A stretch of DNA of 64,000 nt from Echinicola rosea (GCF_005281475.1 NZ_CP040106.1:3872501-3936500); one strand, 5' to 3'; shown: positions 53,519 through 62,808, counted from the first letter of the stretch. Numbers and translations: made by a program. The notes: generated by a model not told the origin, from the sequence alone.

Positions 53519-53776
53519 ATGTTTGACAGCACGGATTATCCACAAGCACTGGACGAATCACTTTTTCAATCTTGGCTACAAGAAGGGCGACACATGAAAA
53601 TCAGCTATAATTATCTTTTGATTATTTGGAATGTGGTAGAAGAAGTATATCAGCCAGCCTATATCCAGGAGCGCTCAGAACTAAACGAGTATGAGCAATA
53701 CCCCCATAACAAAGGCCAGGAAGCATTGGTAGCTGCATTTGATTTGTATTCAGAGTCCAGGGTGGTGTTGTCTTAA
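53519..53776 (+). CDS. small conserved-looking protein of unknown function
   Basis: An 85-residue acidic cytosolic protein with an ATG start and an AT-rich leader. Composition and order (DESLFQSWLQEG, ISYNYLLIIWNVVEEVY, GQEALVAAFDLYSESRVVL) look like a real, mostly helical protein rather than random frame. No motif is recognised and there is no signal peptide. It is divergent from the HTH-dioxygenase gene across 310 bp, so a functional link is possible but not shown. It could be a shared-family gene of Cyclobacteriaceae. Confidence 0.55.
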   Translation: MFDSTDYPQALDESLFQSWLQEGRHMKISYNYLLIIWNVVEEVYQPAYIQERSELNEYEQYPHNKGQEALVAAFDLYSESRVVLS

Positions 53777-54116
53777 ATTAGCCTCAATACATGTAATAAT
53801 TCTTATGTTAAATAACACGTTGATATTTGTTATATAATTTATATTATGTTAAATAAACAAAATCTGTTCCCCTAAATCCCAGTGGTTATGGCTCTCCTGG
53901 CCTGCTCCTCTTTCTATTTTTGTAGTGCCAAAAAACGCCCAATGGTATTGAGGATGTCCTTGTCATGGTTTCATGTTTAACCTAGCGATGTATCTTTTGT
54001 ACAAATTTTTTCGATTGCCGTCAAAACTCCTTAAGATTTGTTATAATTGGATAAATGTATTTTATCCAAAGCCCTGTTGATTTTGCTAGCTGGCTATAAA
54101 CGTCCTAACTGATTTT
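53777..54116. other. intergenic region before the symporter gene
   Basis: AT-rich. TTATGTTAAATAA occurs twice (about 53803 and 53846) as a direct repeat, which may be a regulator site. A TATTTTTG box near 53917 matches TAnnTTTG, but no TTTG lies at the right distance. No gene is supported. Confidence 0.3.
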
Positions 54117-55583
54117 ATGAACAATTTGCTATGGAAGCGTTCTGGCTTAGTGCTGGGGCCATTGGCTTTTATATTAGTTATCCTTTTTTACCGTCCTGAT
54201 GGATTGTCGCAGGAAGCTTTGGCCGTTATGGCCCTCGCCATATGGATGGCGATTTGGTGGATTTTGGAAGCTATTCCCATTGCAGCAACCGCGCTCCTGC
54301 CGTTGTTGGTGTTGCCATTGACCGGAGCGCTACCTATGGATGATACTGCCGCTCCTTATGCCGACCCGAAGGTATTGCTTTATATGGGTGGCTTTATGAT
54401 CGCGGTGACCATAGAAAAATGGAACCTTCACAAGCGCATTGCGCTTTCTATCATCAGCCTCATTGGGACGGATATGCGATTTATAGTGTTGGGGTTTATG
54501 CTGGCCACTGCCCTCTTGTCCATGTGGATTTCCAACACAGCGACGAGCCTTATGATGCTGCCCATTGCTGTTGCGGTGGTCCACCAACTGGCTGAAGGCA
54601 TTACAAACGATAAAGTTTCGGATACAATGATCGGTCAGGCCTTGATGTTGGGTATTGCCTATAGTGCTTCCATTGGTGGATTGGCTACCATCATTGGCAC
54701 GCCCACAAATATTGTATTTGTCGGGATCGTCAAAGAACTTTATGGGATTGAAATTGGCTTTGCCGAATGGATGATGGTCGGCCTTCCTATTTCCATAGGC
54801 CTTTTGGGGATTTGCTGGTGGTATTTGGTGAGCATAGCTTATCCTTTTCCTAAAAATATGGCCCTGGCCGGAGGAAAAGCTGAAATTCAACGTCAACTGA
54901 CCGCCTTGGGAACAATAAGTAAGCCCGAAATACGGGTCTTAATCGTCTTTATGTTGGTTAGTTTTTGCTGGATCAGCCGGGTCTTTTTGTTGCAGGACCT
55001 TCTCCCCTTTTTAAATGATACCATTATTGCACTTGCTGGCGTTATTGCTTTGTTTATGATTCCCGCTGCAAGAGGGAAAAAGCGTTTGTTGGATTGGAAG
55101 ACGGCTGAAAATATCCCATGGGGCATTTTATTGCTTTTTGGAGGCGGACTCTCGCTTGCTGCAGGCTTTAAGGAAACTGGTTTGGCTGCTTGGCTGGGCG
55201 GCCATTTTGAAGCACTGCAAGGTATCCATTTCTTGTTCTTTATCCTGATCATCGTCGCTTCCGTCAATTTTCTCACCGAAATCACTTCCAATGTGGCCAC
55301 TGCCTCCATGCTACTTCCGATTTTAGGAGCCGTGGCGTTGGCCTTAGGTGTTCATCCTTATGGGCTGATGGTAGCCGCCACGATGGCCGCAAGCTGTGCC
55401 TTTATGCTTCCCGTGGCCACGCCTCCCAATGCAGTGGTGTTTGGCTCTGGCTATTTGACCATTCCTGCCATGGCCAAAGCGGGGCTTTGGATGAATATTC
55501 TTTCCATCTTTTTCATTACTTTATTTGTTTATTACATCATGCCATTTTTGTGGGGAATTGACTTAAAGGCGTACCCTTTTTAA
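54117..55583 (+). CDS. SLC13/DASS family sodium:anion symporter
   Basis: A 488-residue polytopic protein of the divalent anion:sodium symporter family. It has the paired substrate/sodium motifs SNTATSLMMLPIAVAV (first SNT) and ITSNVATASMLLPIL (second SN), and GTPTNIVFVGIVKELYG and ATPPNAVVFGSGYLTIPAMAKAG signatures. It should import dicarboxylates such as succinate or malate, or sulfate, with Na+. Long N-terminal helices precede the first motif as in bacterial members. Monocistronic. Confidence 0.92.
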   Translation: MNNLLWKRSGLVLGPLAFILVILFYRPDGLSQEALAVMALAIWMAIWWILEAIPIAATALLPLLVLPLTGALPMDDTAAPYADPKVLLYMGGFMIAVTIEKWNLHKRIALSIISLIGTDMRFIVLGFMLATALLSMWISNTATSLMMLPIAVAVVHQLAEGITNDKVSDTMIGQALMLGIAYSASIGGLATIIGTPTNIVFVGIVKELYGIEIGFAEWMMVGLPISIGLLGICWWYLVSIAYPFPKNMALAGGKAEIQRQLTALGTISKPEIRVLIVFMLVSFCWISRVFLLQDLLPFLNDTIIALAGVIALFMIPAARGKKRLLDWKTAENIPWGILLLFGGGLSLAAGFKETGLAAWLGGHFEALQGIHFLFFILIIVASVNFLTEITSNVATASMLLPILGAVALALGVHPYGLMVAATMAASCAFMLPVATPPNAVVFGSGYLTIPAMAKAGLWMNILSIFFITLFVYYIMPFLWGIDLKAYPF

Positions 55584-55673
55584 GCTTAAATTCAACTATA
55601 ATGTAAAGTATATAAAGTATTGAAAATCATTTATTTAAATAGTCTAATTTATATTGAGTTAGTGGCTCAATTT

Positions 55674-56090
55674 TACTGGCAACGGGGCACAGCCCACAGA
55701 CCAACCGTTCTCGTTTATATCATGCGACTGTCTTCTTGTACTTCCCGAATTAGTGTTGACCCAATTACTATTAGTTTTCATTGTCGTCCGATTAAATTTC
55801 AATTACGCCGAAAAAGTAGCTTTAAATGAAAACAGATAAGAGTTACTTGATTTCGTATAACTACCCGTTCTTTGAATGGGTAATAAGAAAGTCCCCTTTA
55901 GGGGATTTAGGGGCATATTTGGAAAGATTTTTTTCAATTCTAAAATCTTTACTCGAACGACAATAATTAGTTTTCATTAATAAATATGGTAATAACTGGC
56001 AGGGTTACTAATCTGGAGCAGCTTAATAGCGTCAGAGACTCAGTGCTGGGACAGAGCCCCAGCACAACCGTTCCATCTATCTCATGTCTT
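55674..56090. repeat. short repeat copies flanking the 187-bp element
   Basis: Around 55687-55725 and 56048-56085 a loosely shared segment (CACAGCCC.., CAACCGTTC.., TATCATG / TATCTCATG) appears, the second one with the hairpin GTGCTGGG (56043-56050) / CCCAGCAC (56058-56065). They look like members of a repeat family into which or next to which the element inserted. Outside these and the element I see nothing coding between 55584 and 56120. Confidence 0.35.
55779..55965 (-). mobile_element. 187-bp MITE-like element with 9-bp target duplication (copy 2)
   Basis: Same length and, as reverse complement, highly similar to the element at 22732-22918. On the plus strand it begins CATTGTCGTCCGATT and ends CTCGAACGACAATA, with ATTAGTTTT directly before (55770-55778) and directly after (55966-55974). 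Non-coding. It lies in the gap between the symporter and the porin genes. Confidence 0.8.
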
Positions 56091-56120
56091 ACTCTTCGAT
56101 CAAGTTTTGATGCCTCTTTC

Positions 56121-57305
56121 CTAAAACTTCACTTGTGCCTGGATCCTAATCAAGTTTCCCATTTGATGGTTATGCGGTCGTTCAAAATCTTCATACCGCC
56201 GATTTGCCATCGTGTACACCGTAACCAGTTCAAAATGCTCAAAAGGGTGGTATTCGATTCCAATTTCCGTTTCGTCAACGGAATAACTTCGGGCATCTAA
56301 TTCGTGCTTTTTGCCCCCCTCGTAATGCTGGTACCGGACAAACGGGATAAGCTCCTGCTCTCCAACAGACATTAAATAAGATGCAGTGATGTATCCTCCA
56401 TCGAGTGATTTTATCTTTATAGATTGAGAGGATCGATCATATTCAGGCCCCCGCCCCATGTTGTACTCTGCTTGGATACCAAATGGTTTTGGATAAAGGA
56501 CAAAAGAACTTCCTATTCGCTGATCGATGTATTCATGATTGGTTTTGGCGATTACACCATCACTTACTTCAGGAAGAACATACTTTCCCGAATACGCTTG
56601 GATGCCCGGTTCTATGATTTGCCCTGAGCCCAGTTGGATAGGATAGGAAAACCGGGATACCACATGGAAAGAATTGTTCTCATCCGGATGGTTGGCCGTT
56701 TGCCCATTATAGATGCCAAAAGCAAAGACCCCAAAATCACCCGAATGCTTGTAGGGCTTTAGTGTTTTCATCAACTGTCTGATTTCCTTTGGTGCCCAAT
56801 AAAAATATATCCCCAAGTCCCGCTCATCCTTAACGCCACTGTTCAAGGCATCATTTCTGTCCAATGGGAGTCGATCACTGCTCGATTGCATGTTTTCATA
56901 ACCAAAAGGCACTTTGCTTTGCCCAATGCGTAGGCGGTATTCATTTTCCGTATCCAATCCGATATCCATGTACGCATCTTTAATGCGGGCTACGTGGATG
57001 TTTTCCCCGATGGATTTAGAGAAATCCGGTTGGAAATATAAAAACACCCGGGGACTGATTTGGCCATAAATTTTGAACCGCATCCTTCGAATGGAAAGTC
57101 CCCCACCCTCAGCACCCCAATTTTCATCACATTGTTCGCAATTTAAATCGGAATTGCTTTCATATAGCTTGTTGTACCGCACTTGGAGATAGCCACCAAT
57201 GTGGATATTTTCATACCACTTTTGATGACTATCTTCCGCTTTCTGTGCCATTAAGCATGTGCTAAGTGATAAGCACATGCCCAGTAGAAAAAGTAGTCGT
57301 TTCAT
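56121..57305 (-). CDS. OprO/OprP-like phosphate-selective porin family protein
   Basis: A 394-residue outer-membrane barrel protein: signal peptide (MKRLLFLLGMCLSLSTCLMAQ), then a series of beta strands with FKIYGQISPRVFLYFQPDFSK, RLRIGQSKVPFGYENMQSSSDRLPLDRN in outline, and the final aromatic strand LIRIQAQVKF. The stretch RLRIGQSKVPFGYEN..PLDRN is typical of the OprO/OprP porin family in Bacteroidota. Members admit anions such as phosphate or polyphosphate; substrate here is not defined. It follows the PepSY-like gene by 9 bp on the same strand, so the two form one operon. Confidence 0.85.
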   Translation of the reverse strand: MKRLLFLLGMCLSLSTCLMAQKAEDSHQKWYENIHIGGYLQVRYNKLYESNSDLNCEQCDENWGAEGGGLSIRRMRFKIYGQISPRVFLYFQPDFSKSIGENIHVARIKDAYMDIGLDTENEYRLRIGQSKVPFGYENMQSSSDRLPLDRNDALNSGVKDERDLGIYFYWAPKEIRQLMKTLKPYKHSGDFGVFAFGIYNGQTANHPDENNSFHVVSRFSYPIQLGSGQIIEPGIQAYSGKYVLPEVSDGVIAKTNHEYIDQRIGSSFVLYPKPFGIQAEYNMGRGPEYDRSSQSIKIKSLDGGYITASYLMSVGEQELIPFVRYQHYEGGKKHELDARSYSVDETEIGIEYHPFEHFELVTVYTMANRRYEDFERPHNHQMGNLIRIQAQVKF

Positions 57306-57314
57306 ATGCGTTGC

Positions 57315-57761
57315 TTAATCGGCTCTTTGACTGACTACTTTGCCACTTGGGTCGATCACCACCTCCCAGTCTTGTCGCTGGCTATCCAAATCCAGCAGGT
57401 AAATGCTTTTTTTATTCTCTGTAATCTTTTTGGCATCATCGATAGTATAGCCTTCAAATTGCTTGGAAACAGTGCTTTTTACGGCATTGGGAAGATCTTT
57501 GGTAGTGATTTCTTCCTCATGCTTCACTTGTTCTCCTTCAGCAGAATACCAAACCTCATGCTCTGTCCACCAGCCTGTTTCAAATTCCACTTGGTACTGT
57601 GTGCCTTTCATTTCCCATTCCATGTCCTTGGCAGCAGGGAAATCGCTGTGGAATTTGTTCAGGATTACAGAAGGAACTTGTTTTTGGACAATGTCCTGAG
57701 CATTGGTCAAGGTAGCGGTAAATGCCCCAACTACGATAAATAATAAGATGTGCTTTTTCAT
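57315..57761 (-). CDS. PepSY-like periplasmic protein
   Basis: I start at ATG 57761 (MKKHILLFIVVGAFTATLTNAQ, a clean signal peptide), as the longer frame begins with GTG and has no support. The 148-residue product has two PepSY-like units: VPSVILNKFHSDFPAAKDMEWEMKGTQYQVEFE and LPNAVKSTVSKQFEGYTIDDAKKI (in outline), both with the alternating acidic strand pattern. Such small proteins are common in Bacteroidota next to two-component systems and are thought to inhibit proteases or bind cations. Operonic with the porin gene. Confidence 0.8.
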   Translation of the reverse strand: MKKHILLFIVVGAFTATLTNAQDIVQKQVPSVILNKFHSDFPAAKDMEWEMKGTQYQVEFETGWWTEHEVWYSAEGEQVKHEEEITTKDLPNAVKSTVSKQFEGYTIDDAKKITENKKSIYLLDLDSQRQDWEVVIDPSGKVVSQRAD

Positions 57762-58055
57762 GGGTATAGCCTTTTTTTGTTTATACCACAAATCAACTGT
57801 TCGAATATGGAAAGAATTGGGAATCGCTGCACAGGATAGGAAAAAATCTGCGAACGTTCGCTTGATGCTGACAAAATAAATCACTGGTAAGCTAACACCT
57901 TATTTTTTTGGTTCTATATGATTTAGTGTGGGTAAGTATTATGATAGATGGTTAAATTTCAGTGAAATGGCTCCTTTAACCCGTTTTATCAATGTCGTTT
58001 AGTTAGTGTGAATTGGGAAATATTGGTTCTATTATTTTTCTTCTAAATTCCAAGA

Positions 58056-58116
58056 TGGTCTTTACCTCTTTACCTTTGTTACTTTTTTGCCTCAGGTTGA
58101 AAAAGTAACCAAAAAA
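58056..58116. repeat. inverted repeat TTTGTTAC...GTAACCAAA
   Basis: TTTGTTACTTTTTTGCCTCA (58075-58094) faces TTGAAAAAGTAACCAAA (58097-58113), an inverted repeat typical of an intergenic family in Bacteroidota. Sits at the start of the gene-free block 57885-59444. Confidence 0.4.
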
Positions 58117-58179
58117 AACCGCCGCTACGCCACGGCGCACAGGTGTGTATCTATTGGGCTAAAATTAAAGCCTACCCCC

Positions 58180-58322
58180 CATGCAGGCAAACTCCTCCTG
58201 TCTAAAGCCAGGTTATCCTTTTCTAGCCGCCAACATTCTTTTTGGTCAGCCTTTCGTCAAACAAGCCTGCCTTCTTGCCCGCCCGCTATTTAATTTCTTA
58301 ACGCTCAATACCTGCAAGGCGA
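58180..58322 (+). repeat. direct repeat A of the 58-kb block
   Basis: CATGCAGGCAAACTCCTC, later TTTCGTCAAACAAGCCTG, CCGCCCGCT and TTTAATTTCTT, then CAATACCTGC: the same word order as in 58658-58781. A roughly 20-nt insertion (TAAAGCCAGGTTATCCTTTTC area) separates the copies. Non-coding. Confidence 0.6.
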
Positions 58323-58470
58323 ATTCAGTTAATAAGTCCCAAAAATGTATCGCTTCCTTTTGACGGCCCTTGGTATGCCTGTTTTCCAGCCAATGGTGCA
58401 GGCCGTTAAGAAAGGGAGTTGGCTCGCGTCGTGGAACAGCGAGACCCACTCGCTTTTAGGCCGTAGCCAT

Positions 58471-58547
58471 CGGGTGGAAATTAAAATGGGTGACGGATCC
58501 ACGTCGCAGGGGAAATCCATGTCCCATTTTAAAGGGCATACCACCGG
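58471..58547. other. long imperfect hairpin in the 58-kb block
   Basis: AAAATGGG (58483-58490) pairs with CCCATTTT (58523-58530), with outer GGTGG/CCACC pairs (58473-58477 and 58541-58545). Just upstream lies the GGCTCGCGT repeat (58419-58450). It could be an ncRNA or a transcription barrier; no promoter was recognised. Confidence 0.35.
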
Positions 58548-58657
58548 CCTGGATTTTTTTCTTTCTTTTTTCATCAATGGAAAAAAGGAAAAGGATAAAA
58601 TCCACCAAAATGGCCAAAGCCATACAGTTAAGGTCAAATAGAAAAAAAAATCTCCCA

Positions 58658-58781
58658 CATGCAGGCAAACTCCTCGTGTTTAGCTTCCAACAACCATTTT
58701 TCCCACCATTTCGTCAAAAAGCCTGGCCTTTTTCCGCCCGCTTGTTTAATTTCTTCACCCCCAATACCTGTTAGGCGGATG
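58658..58781 (+). repeat. direct repeat B of the 58-kb block
   Basis: Second, shorter copy of the segment at 58180-58322, same strand, about 480 bp downstream. The shared parts are CATGCAGGCAAACTCCTC, TTTCGTCAAAAAGCCTG, CCGCCCGCTTGTTTAATTTC and CAATACCTG. Between 58782 and 59444 there is one solo end of the GGATCAAGC element (about 59127) and the hairpin CCTGCGGATTCATCCGCAGG (59317-59336); I see no gene. Confidence 0.55.
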
Positions 58782-59444
58782 ATGTCCTAGGGGCTATTTT
58801 ACTAGGTAATGATTAATCACCGGGATTTTTGATAAAATTTTCTACCCACTGTAATCCATATAGAGCCATTTTTTCAGAAAAAAGGGTCAGTATTGAATAA
58901 AGCGATTCTTTATAAAGTGTAAAATATTTTAAAACACTGATAATTATATACTTATATTGTATTATTTAAATCTTTAATTAATAGGTGTTTTTTGTCAATA
59001 GAAAAATTAAATCCCCCAATACCTCTTTCTACACCTATGGCAAATGCATTAAAAAATGTTCCTATTTGCATTTATATCTGCCGTTTTTACGGAACTTACC
59101 CTTTTGTGTGTAATCATTTATCAGGGATCAAGCCATATTTCTGGGGGCTTTACTGCTAGGAGGCATTTCAAATGCGGAACTAGAGATAGCTGCGACGGCT
59201 TGTGCGATCCAAATCAACTCATCATGCTTTCAGCCCAGCTATTCGGCAAGATAGGCTACTGCGGTCACCAATGTTCAAATCGGGGCAAAGTGCCAGCAGC
59301 AAGATAAATTTTGTAACCTGCGGATTCATCCGCAGGAGCTTATGCGGTACTGAATCTCCCGAAGGACTGCCAGCGACACGGATGATAGCTATACCTACAC
59401 GAAAATTGCTCCCCTTCCAACCTCTAAACGCGTTTGCCCTGTTC

Positions 59445-60716
59445 CTACACCTCAAGTTCAACACAAAAGCTATGCTTCCCTTCGATATACTGGTAGCTCA
59501 CACCAAAGCCATAAAGTTTGCAAATCGCTTCTACGATGGATAGCCCTAATCCAGTATTTTGCTGACTCTGGCCATTTTTGTAGAAGCGTTTAAAAATGCG
59601 TTTGGCATCCAGTGATCCATTGTTGGCCGTGTTCTGGATGATTAATTTCCCCTGCTGTAGCTGAATAATGACCTCTCCTCCTGCTTGGTTGTGGATGATG
59701 GCATTTTTGATCAGGTTATTGATCAAAGTACTGGCCAGCATCCTGTTCATGGTAACGGTTACTTCTTGACTTGCTTCCATTTTGACCAGCACCTCTTTGA
59801 AGGAAGCAAAATCCTCAAAGTCGATCATGGTTTGCTCGACCAACTCGTTAAAGGATATTGCTTGGTTGTCAAAAAATTGCTTGTTTTCGATCTTGCTCAG
59901 CAGTAAAAGTGATTTGTTTAGCTGTGTCATTCGTGAGGTAATCTGTAACAATTCAGCCATCATTTCTGCATCGGAGTTCTCCATACTGTTTTTTTCCACC
60001 AGTAACTCAAGCTTATTGATGATGATAGCAAGCGGTGTTTGCAGCTCGTGTGCGGCATTTTCGGTGAATTGCTTTTGGTCGGCATAAGCATCCAACGTAT
60101 GGTTGATCAGCTGATCACAAGAATGCTTCAGTTCTAGAAATTCCTTGGTCCGGGTTTTCATCGTCGGAAGTGGCGAGTCTTTATTGACTCGAAAGTTCTT
60201 GATCTGTTCCAAAAAATCGTAAAACGGCCTCCATACTTTCTTAAGGACGATATTATTGATGAGTAAAATACTGATGATCAGCAATAGATAAAGCCAAAAA
60301 ATCGCCCAAAACATATCCTCGATAAGGTCATCTTCTTCGACCATGGAAGAAATCACCTCCAATTTGTAATATTGCCCTTCATGCTCAAAGGCCGTGGTCA
60401 ACATCCTTACCGGCTCCTTGTCGTCTTCATCAAGCATGTACATCAGCGTATCTTTATAGCTGTCTTTTACCTGTATTGCCTCGCTTTTATCGATGGGCCA
60501 TAGGGCATAATTACTTTCGCCAAATTCATTTTTTGAAAATATAGTACTGTCTTCCGCGGCTTTATTGATGATCAGTAGCTTATAGTTGGCCAACCCATCG
60601 TCAATGCTGTCATAAATCTCATCCAGCATATTGGCATAAAAAACCACCGACCAGATGCTGACAATCAGCAAAATGGAAATGGAAAGATAGGCGAGCGACT
60701 GGTTCAGTAATTTCAT
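59445..60716 (-). CDS. sensor histidine kinase
   Basis: A 423-residue kinase: TM1 (about 9-30), a periplasmic sensing loop of about 105 residues, TM2 (135-157), linker with HAMP-like part, H-box FTENAAHELQTPLAI (phospho-acceptor His223), N-box LINNLIKNAIIHN, and NTGLGLSIVEAICKLYG. The G1 box is degenerate (IQNTANNGS). Its gene follows the response regulator gene by 120 bp on the same strand. Together with the PepSY-like protein and the porin 1.5 kb away it resembles the sets in which a small PepSY protein is under the two-component system, though the gap is full of repeats. Confidence 0.9.
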   Translation of the reverse strand: MKLLNQSLAYLSISILLIVSIWSVVFYANMLDEIYDSIDDGLANYKLLIINKAAEDSTIFSKNEFGESNYALWPIDKSEAIQVKDSYKDTLMYMLDEDDKEPVRMLTTAFEHEGQYYKLEVISSMVEEDDLIEDMFWAIFWLYLLLIISILLINNIVLKKVWRPFYDFLEQIKNFRVNKDSPLPTMKTRTKEFLELKHSCDQLINHTLDAYADQKQFTENAAHELQTPLAIIINKLELLVEKNSMENSDAEMMAELLQITSRMTQLNKSLLLLSKIENKQFFDNQAISFNELVEQTMIDFEDFASFKEVLVKMEASQEVTVTMNRMLASTLINNLIKNAIIHNQAGGEVIIQLQQGKLIIQNTANNGSLDAKRIFKRFYKNGQSQQNTGLGLSIVEAICKLYGFGVSYQYIEGKHSFCVELEV

Positions 60717-60836
60717 TAAATGGTCGTTTACTGGGATTCTATGACCTTGATTCCGGGTTTAAGCCGAGGCCAGTGTCGTTAAGTTGGTGGGTATCGGTAA
60801 TATTGTTTATAGAATTTTTCAAAAGCAAAGCATCCT

Positions 60837-61514
60837 TTATGATTCACCAAGCTTATAGCCTACTCCGTACACCGCTTGTATTTCCAAATTGGCCTGAGCC
60901 TCCTGCAGTTTTTTCCGGAGGTTTTTGATCTGGTAATAGATGAAATCAAAATTATCCGCCTGGTCGGTATGATCTCCCCAGACATGTTCAGCAAGGGCTG
61001 TTTTGCTTACCAGCCGATTTTTATTGAGCATAAAGTAATTTAGGATATCAAATTCCTTACGGTTTAGTACCACCAGCTCTCCGCCAATCCGCAGCTCTCG
61101 GTTGCCCAAATCCAGCACCGCATTGCCAAATTCGACGGTGTTTTTTCCGTCCAATTGCTTCCGGCGCAATACGGCCTTGACGCGAGCATTCAGCTCTGCC
61201 AGATGGAATGGCTTGGTAAGATAGTCATCCGCCCCTAGGCCTAAGCCTCTCAGTTTATCGTCCAGGGAATCCTTTGCAGAAACAATGATAACATTTCCAC
61301 TTTTGCCTGCTTTTTTAAGCTCTTCCAATATTTCCAATCCACTACCGTTTGGCAGCATGATGTCCAATAAAATGCAGTCATAGTCGTAAACAAAAAGCTT
61401 ATCCAGCGCCTCATGATATTCCTCCGCTGTTTCCACGACATACTGTTCCTTTTCAAGCGAGTTTTTAATCGCTTTTAGGAGTTCCTTTTCGTCTTCTATT
61501 GCTAAGATTTTCAC
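60837..61514 (-). CDS. OmpR-family response regulator
   Basis: A 225-residue regulator with REC domain (Asp51 acceptor, Lys101) and C-terminal winged helix (VVLNRKEFDILNYFMLNKN, DFIYYQIKNLRKKLQEAQ, VYGVGYKLGES). The frame starts with GTG at 61514, preceded by AAGAGG; an ATG two bases upstream is out of frame. It is the partner of the kinase encoded downstream. Expected to bind DNA as an activated dimer and control envelope genes such as the nearby PepSY/porin operon (inference). Confidence 0.92.
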   Translation of the reverse strand: MKILAIEDEKELLKAIKNSLEKEQYVVETAEEYHEALDKLFVYDYDCILLDIMLPNGSGLEILEELKKAGKSGNVIIVSAKDSLDDKLRGLGLGADDYLTKPFHLAELNARVKAVLRRKQLDGKNTVEFGNAVLDLGNRELRIGGELVVLNRKEFDILNYFMLNKNRLVSKTALAEHVWGDHTDQADNFDFIYYQIKNLRKKLQEAQANLEIQAVYGVGYKLGES

Positions 61515-61669
61515 ATTGTAAACCTCTTGTTTAATTCTGGAAAGATATGGGAATAATGTTACTAACAGGCCATAATTTAAGGATTAAAGTAACACTACGG
61601 TGTTTAGTCCAATACTAGGTTTGGAAAAGTATCTACTGTTGGTAGAAAATGATTAACCCTCAAAATTAG

Positions 61670-62065
61670 CTAGCGGTCCCGCGCTTCATAAATCCTCAAA
61701 AACAGGATACTGGCCATGTTTCTAGCATGTTCTTTTGCATGGTCAGCTACTTTTCCCTCAAATAACATATCCAAGGTAGTAAACCACAATTCCAGCCAAT
61801 TACCAAAATGTACTTGGCTAAGCCCCTGCCCTGTTTTCTGATCCACTTCTTTGTGTGCCTTCAGTGGATTGAATTTATTCCTGCCCGGGCCTGAATTTAA
61901 CAGGATCATTTCCCAAAAATCCGATAATTTTTCCAAGTGTTCGGGCCAGTTGGTTACAATACCATTAAAAATAGGCCCTAAATTGGGATGCTGCCTTACC
62001 TGTCCATAAAATGTATGCACCAGTTTTTCTACATCTTCCCGATTGCTAATATCCTGCTTTGTCAT
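61670..62065 (-). CDS. group III truncated haemoglobin
   Basis: A 131-residue globin of the truncated group III type. Key positions by comparison with Campylobacter Ctb: Tyr20 (B10), His43 (E7), proximal His71 (PLKAHKEV) and Trp94 (G8, in HFGNWLELWF). It binds haem and O2 or NO and is likely part of nitrosative or microaerobic response. Cytosolic; monocistronic. The 2x2 globin length is normal. Confidence 0.92.
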   Translation of the reverse strand: MTKQDISNREDVEKLVHTFYGQVRQHPNLGPIFNGIVTNWPEHLEKLSDFWEMILLNSGPGRNKFNPLKAHKEVDQKTGQGLSQVHFGNWLELWFTTLDMLFEGKVADHAKEHARNMASILFLRIYEARDR

Positions 62066-62232
62066 ACCACAAAGTTACAGCATAGCAGGTAAGCTGTAAA
62101 ATACCAGGCCATAAATTGATTGCTTTGATTTAATTTGGCTGCGGGTGATTATTCGTGCTTAGTTTTAAGTATCTTGGTAAGAAGATTGCTTCGATAATAA
62201 ATATAGTTTTTAACCAAAAAATCACTAATAAC

Positions 62233-62649
62233 ATGAAATTTTCAAGAAATGCATCAGCCAACTGGAAAGGCAGTGGAAAAGAAGGTAAAGGTACGGTCAG
62301 CACCGAAACGAATGTTTTGGACAAGACCCCATACTCCTTCACGTCACGCTTTGAAGATGAGAAAGGTACTAACCCTGAAGAACTGTTGGGTGCTGCCCAT
62401 GCAGGATGTTTTTCGATGAAGCTAAGTTTTGTGCTCAACGAAATGGGCTTTACTGCAGAAAACATTGACACTTCGGCCAAAGTCACTATGGAAGACGGAA
62501 AGATCACCAATGTCCATTTGGATCTTAGCGCAAAAGTTCCAGACATCAGCTCGGATGATTTCCAGAAAGCTGCTAAAGACGCCAAGGAAAATTGCCCTGT
62601 TTCCGCTCTTTTCAATACGGAAATTACCATGGATGCCAAATTGGGATAA
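62233..62649 (+). CDS. OsmC-family peroxiredoxin
   Basis: I start at ATG 62233 (MKFSRNASANWKGSGKEGKG); the longer frame begins with GTG. The 138-residue product has the OsmC fold with the first Cys in HAGCFSMKLSFVLNEMG and the second in KENCPVSALFN, the two-Cys pair that reduces organic hydroperoxides with dihydrolipoamide or a thiol cofactor. NPEELLGAAHAGCF is the family signature. Ends at a strong terminator shared with the aldo/keto reductase gene. Confidence 0.93.
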   Translation: MKFSRNASANWKGSGKEGKGTVSTETNVLDKTPYSFTSRFEDEKGTNPEELLGAAHAGCFSMKLSFVLNEMGFTAENIDTSAKVTMEDGKITNVHLDLSAKVPDISSDDFQKAAKDAKENCPVSALFNTEITMDAKLG

Positions 62650-62724
62650 ATCCGGAATTCAATTCAAATATGGATACCGCAAAATGAACGCTCAATAACC
62701 TTTCCACAATCTGGGAAATAAAAA

Positions 62725-62763
62725 AATCTCACGGATTACATTTTATGTGATTTCCGTGAGATT
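62725..62763. terminator. bidirectional intrinsic terminator
   Basis: AATCTCACGGA (62725-62735) pairs with TCCGTGAGATT (62753-62763); AAAAAA precedes and TTTTT follows. It sits between the converging OsmC and aldo/keto reductase genes. Confidence 0.85.
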
Positions 62764-62808
62764 TTTGGTTTTATTCCCTACTGAGGGATATGCTCGTTAT
62801 ATGGAAAA

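Noticed and set aside
58345..58774. Several 70-110 codon ORFs on both strands
   Set aside because: They lie in repeat and hairpin DNA, overlap each other in all frames, and read as low-complexity sequence.
62130..62639. 169-codon minus-strand ORF opposite osmC
   Set aside because: Antisense shadow of the OsmC-like gene.
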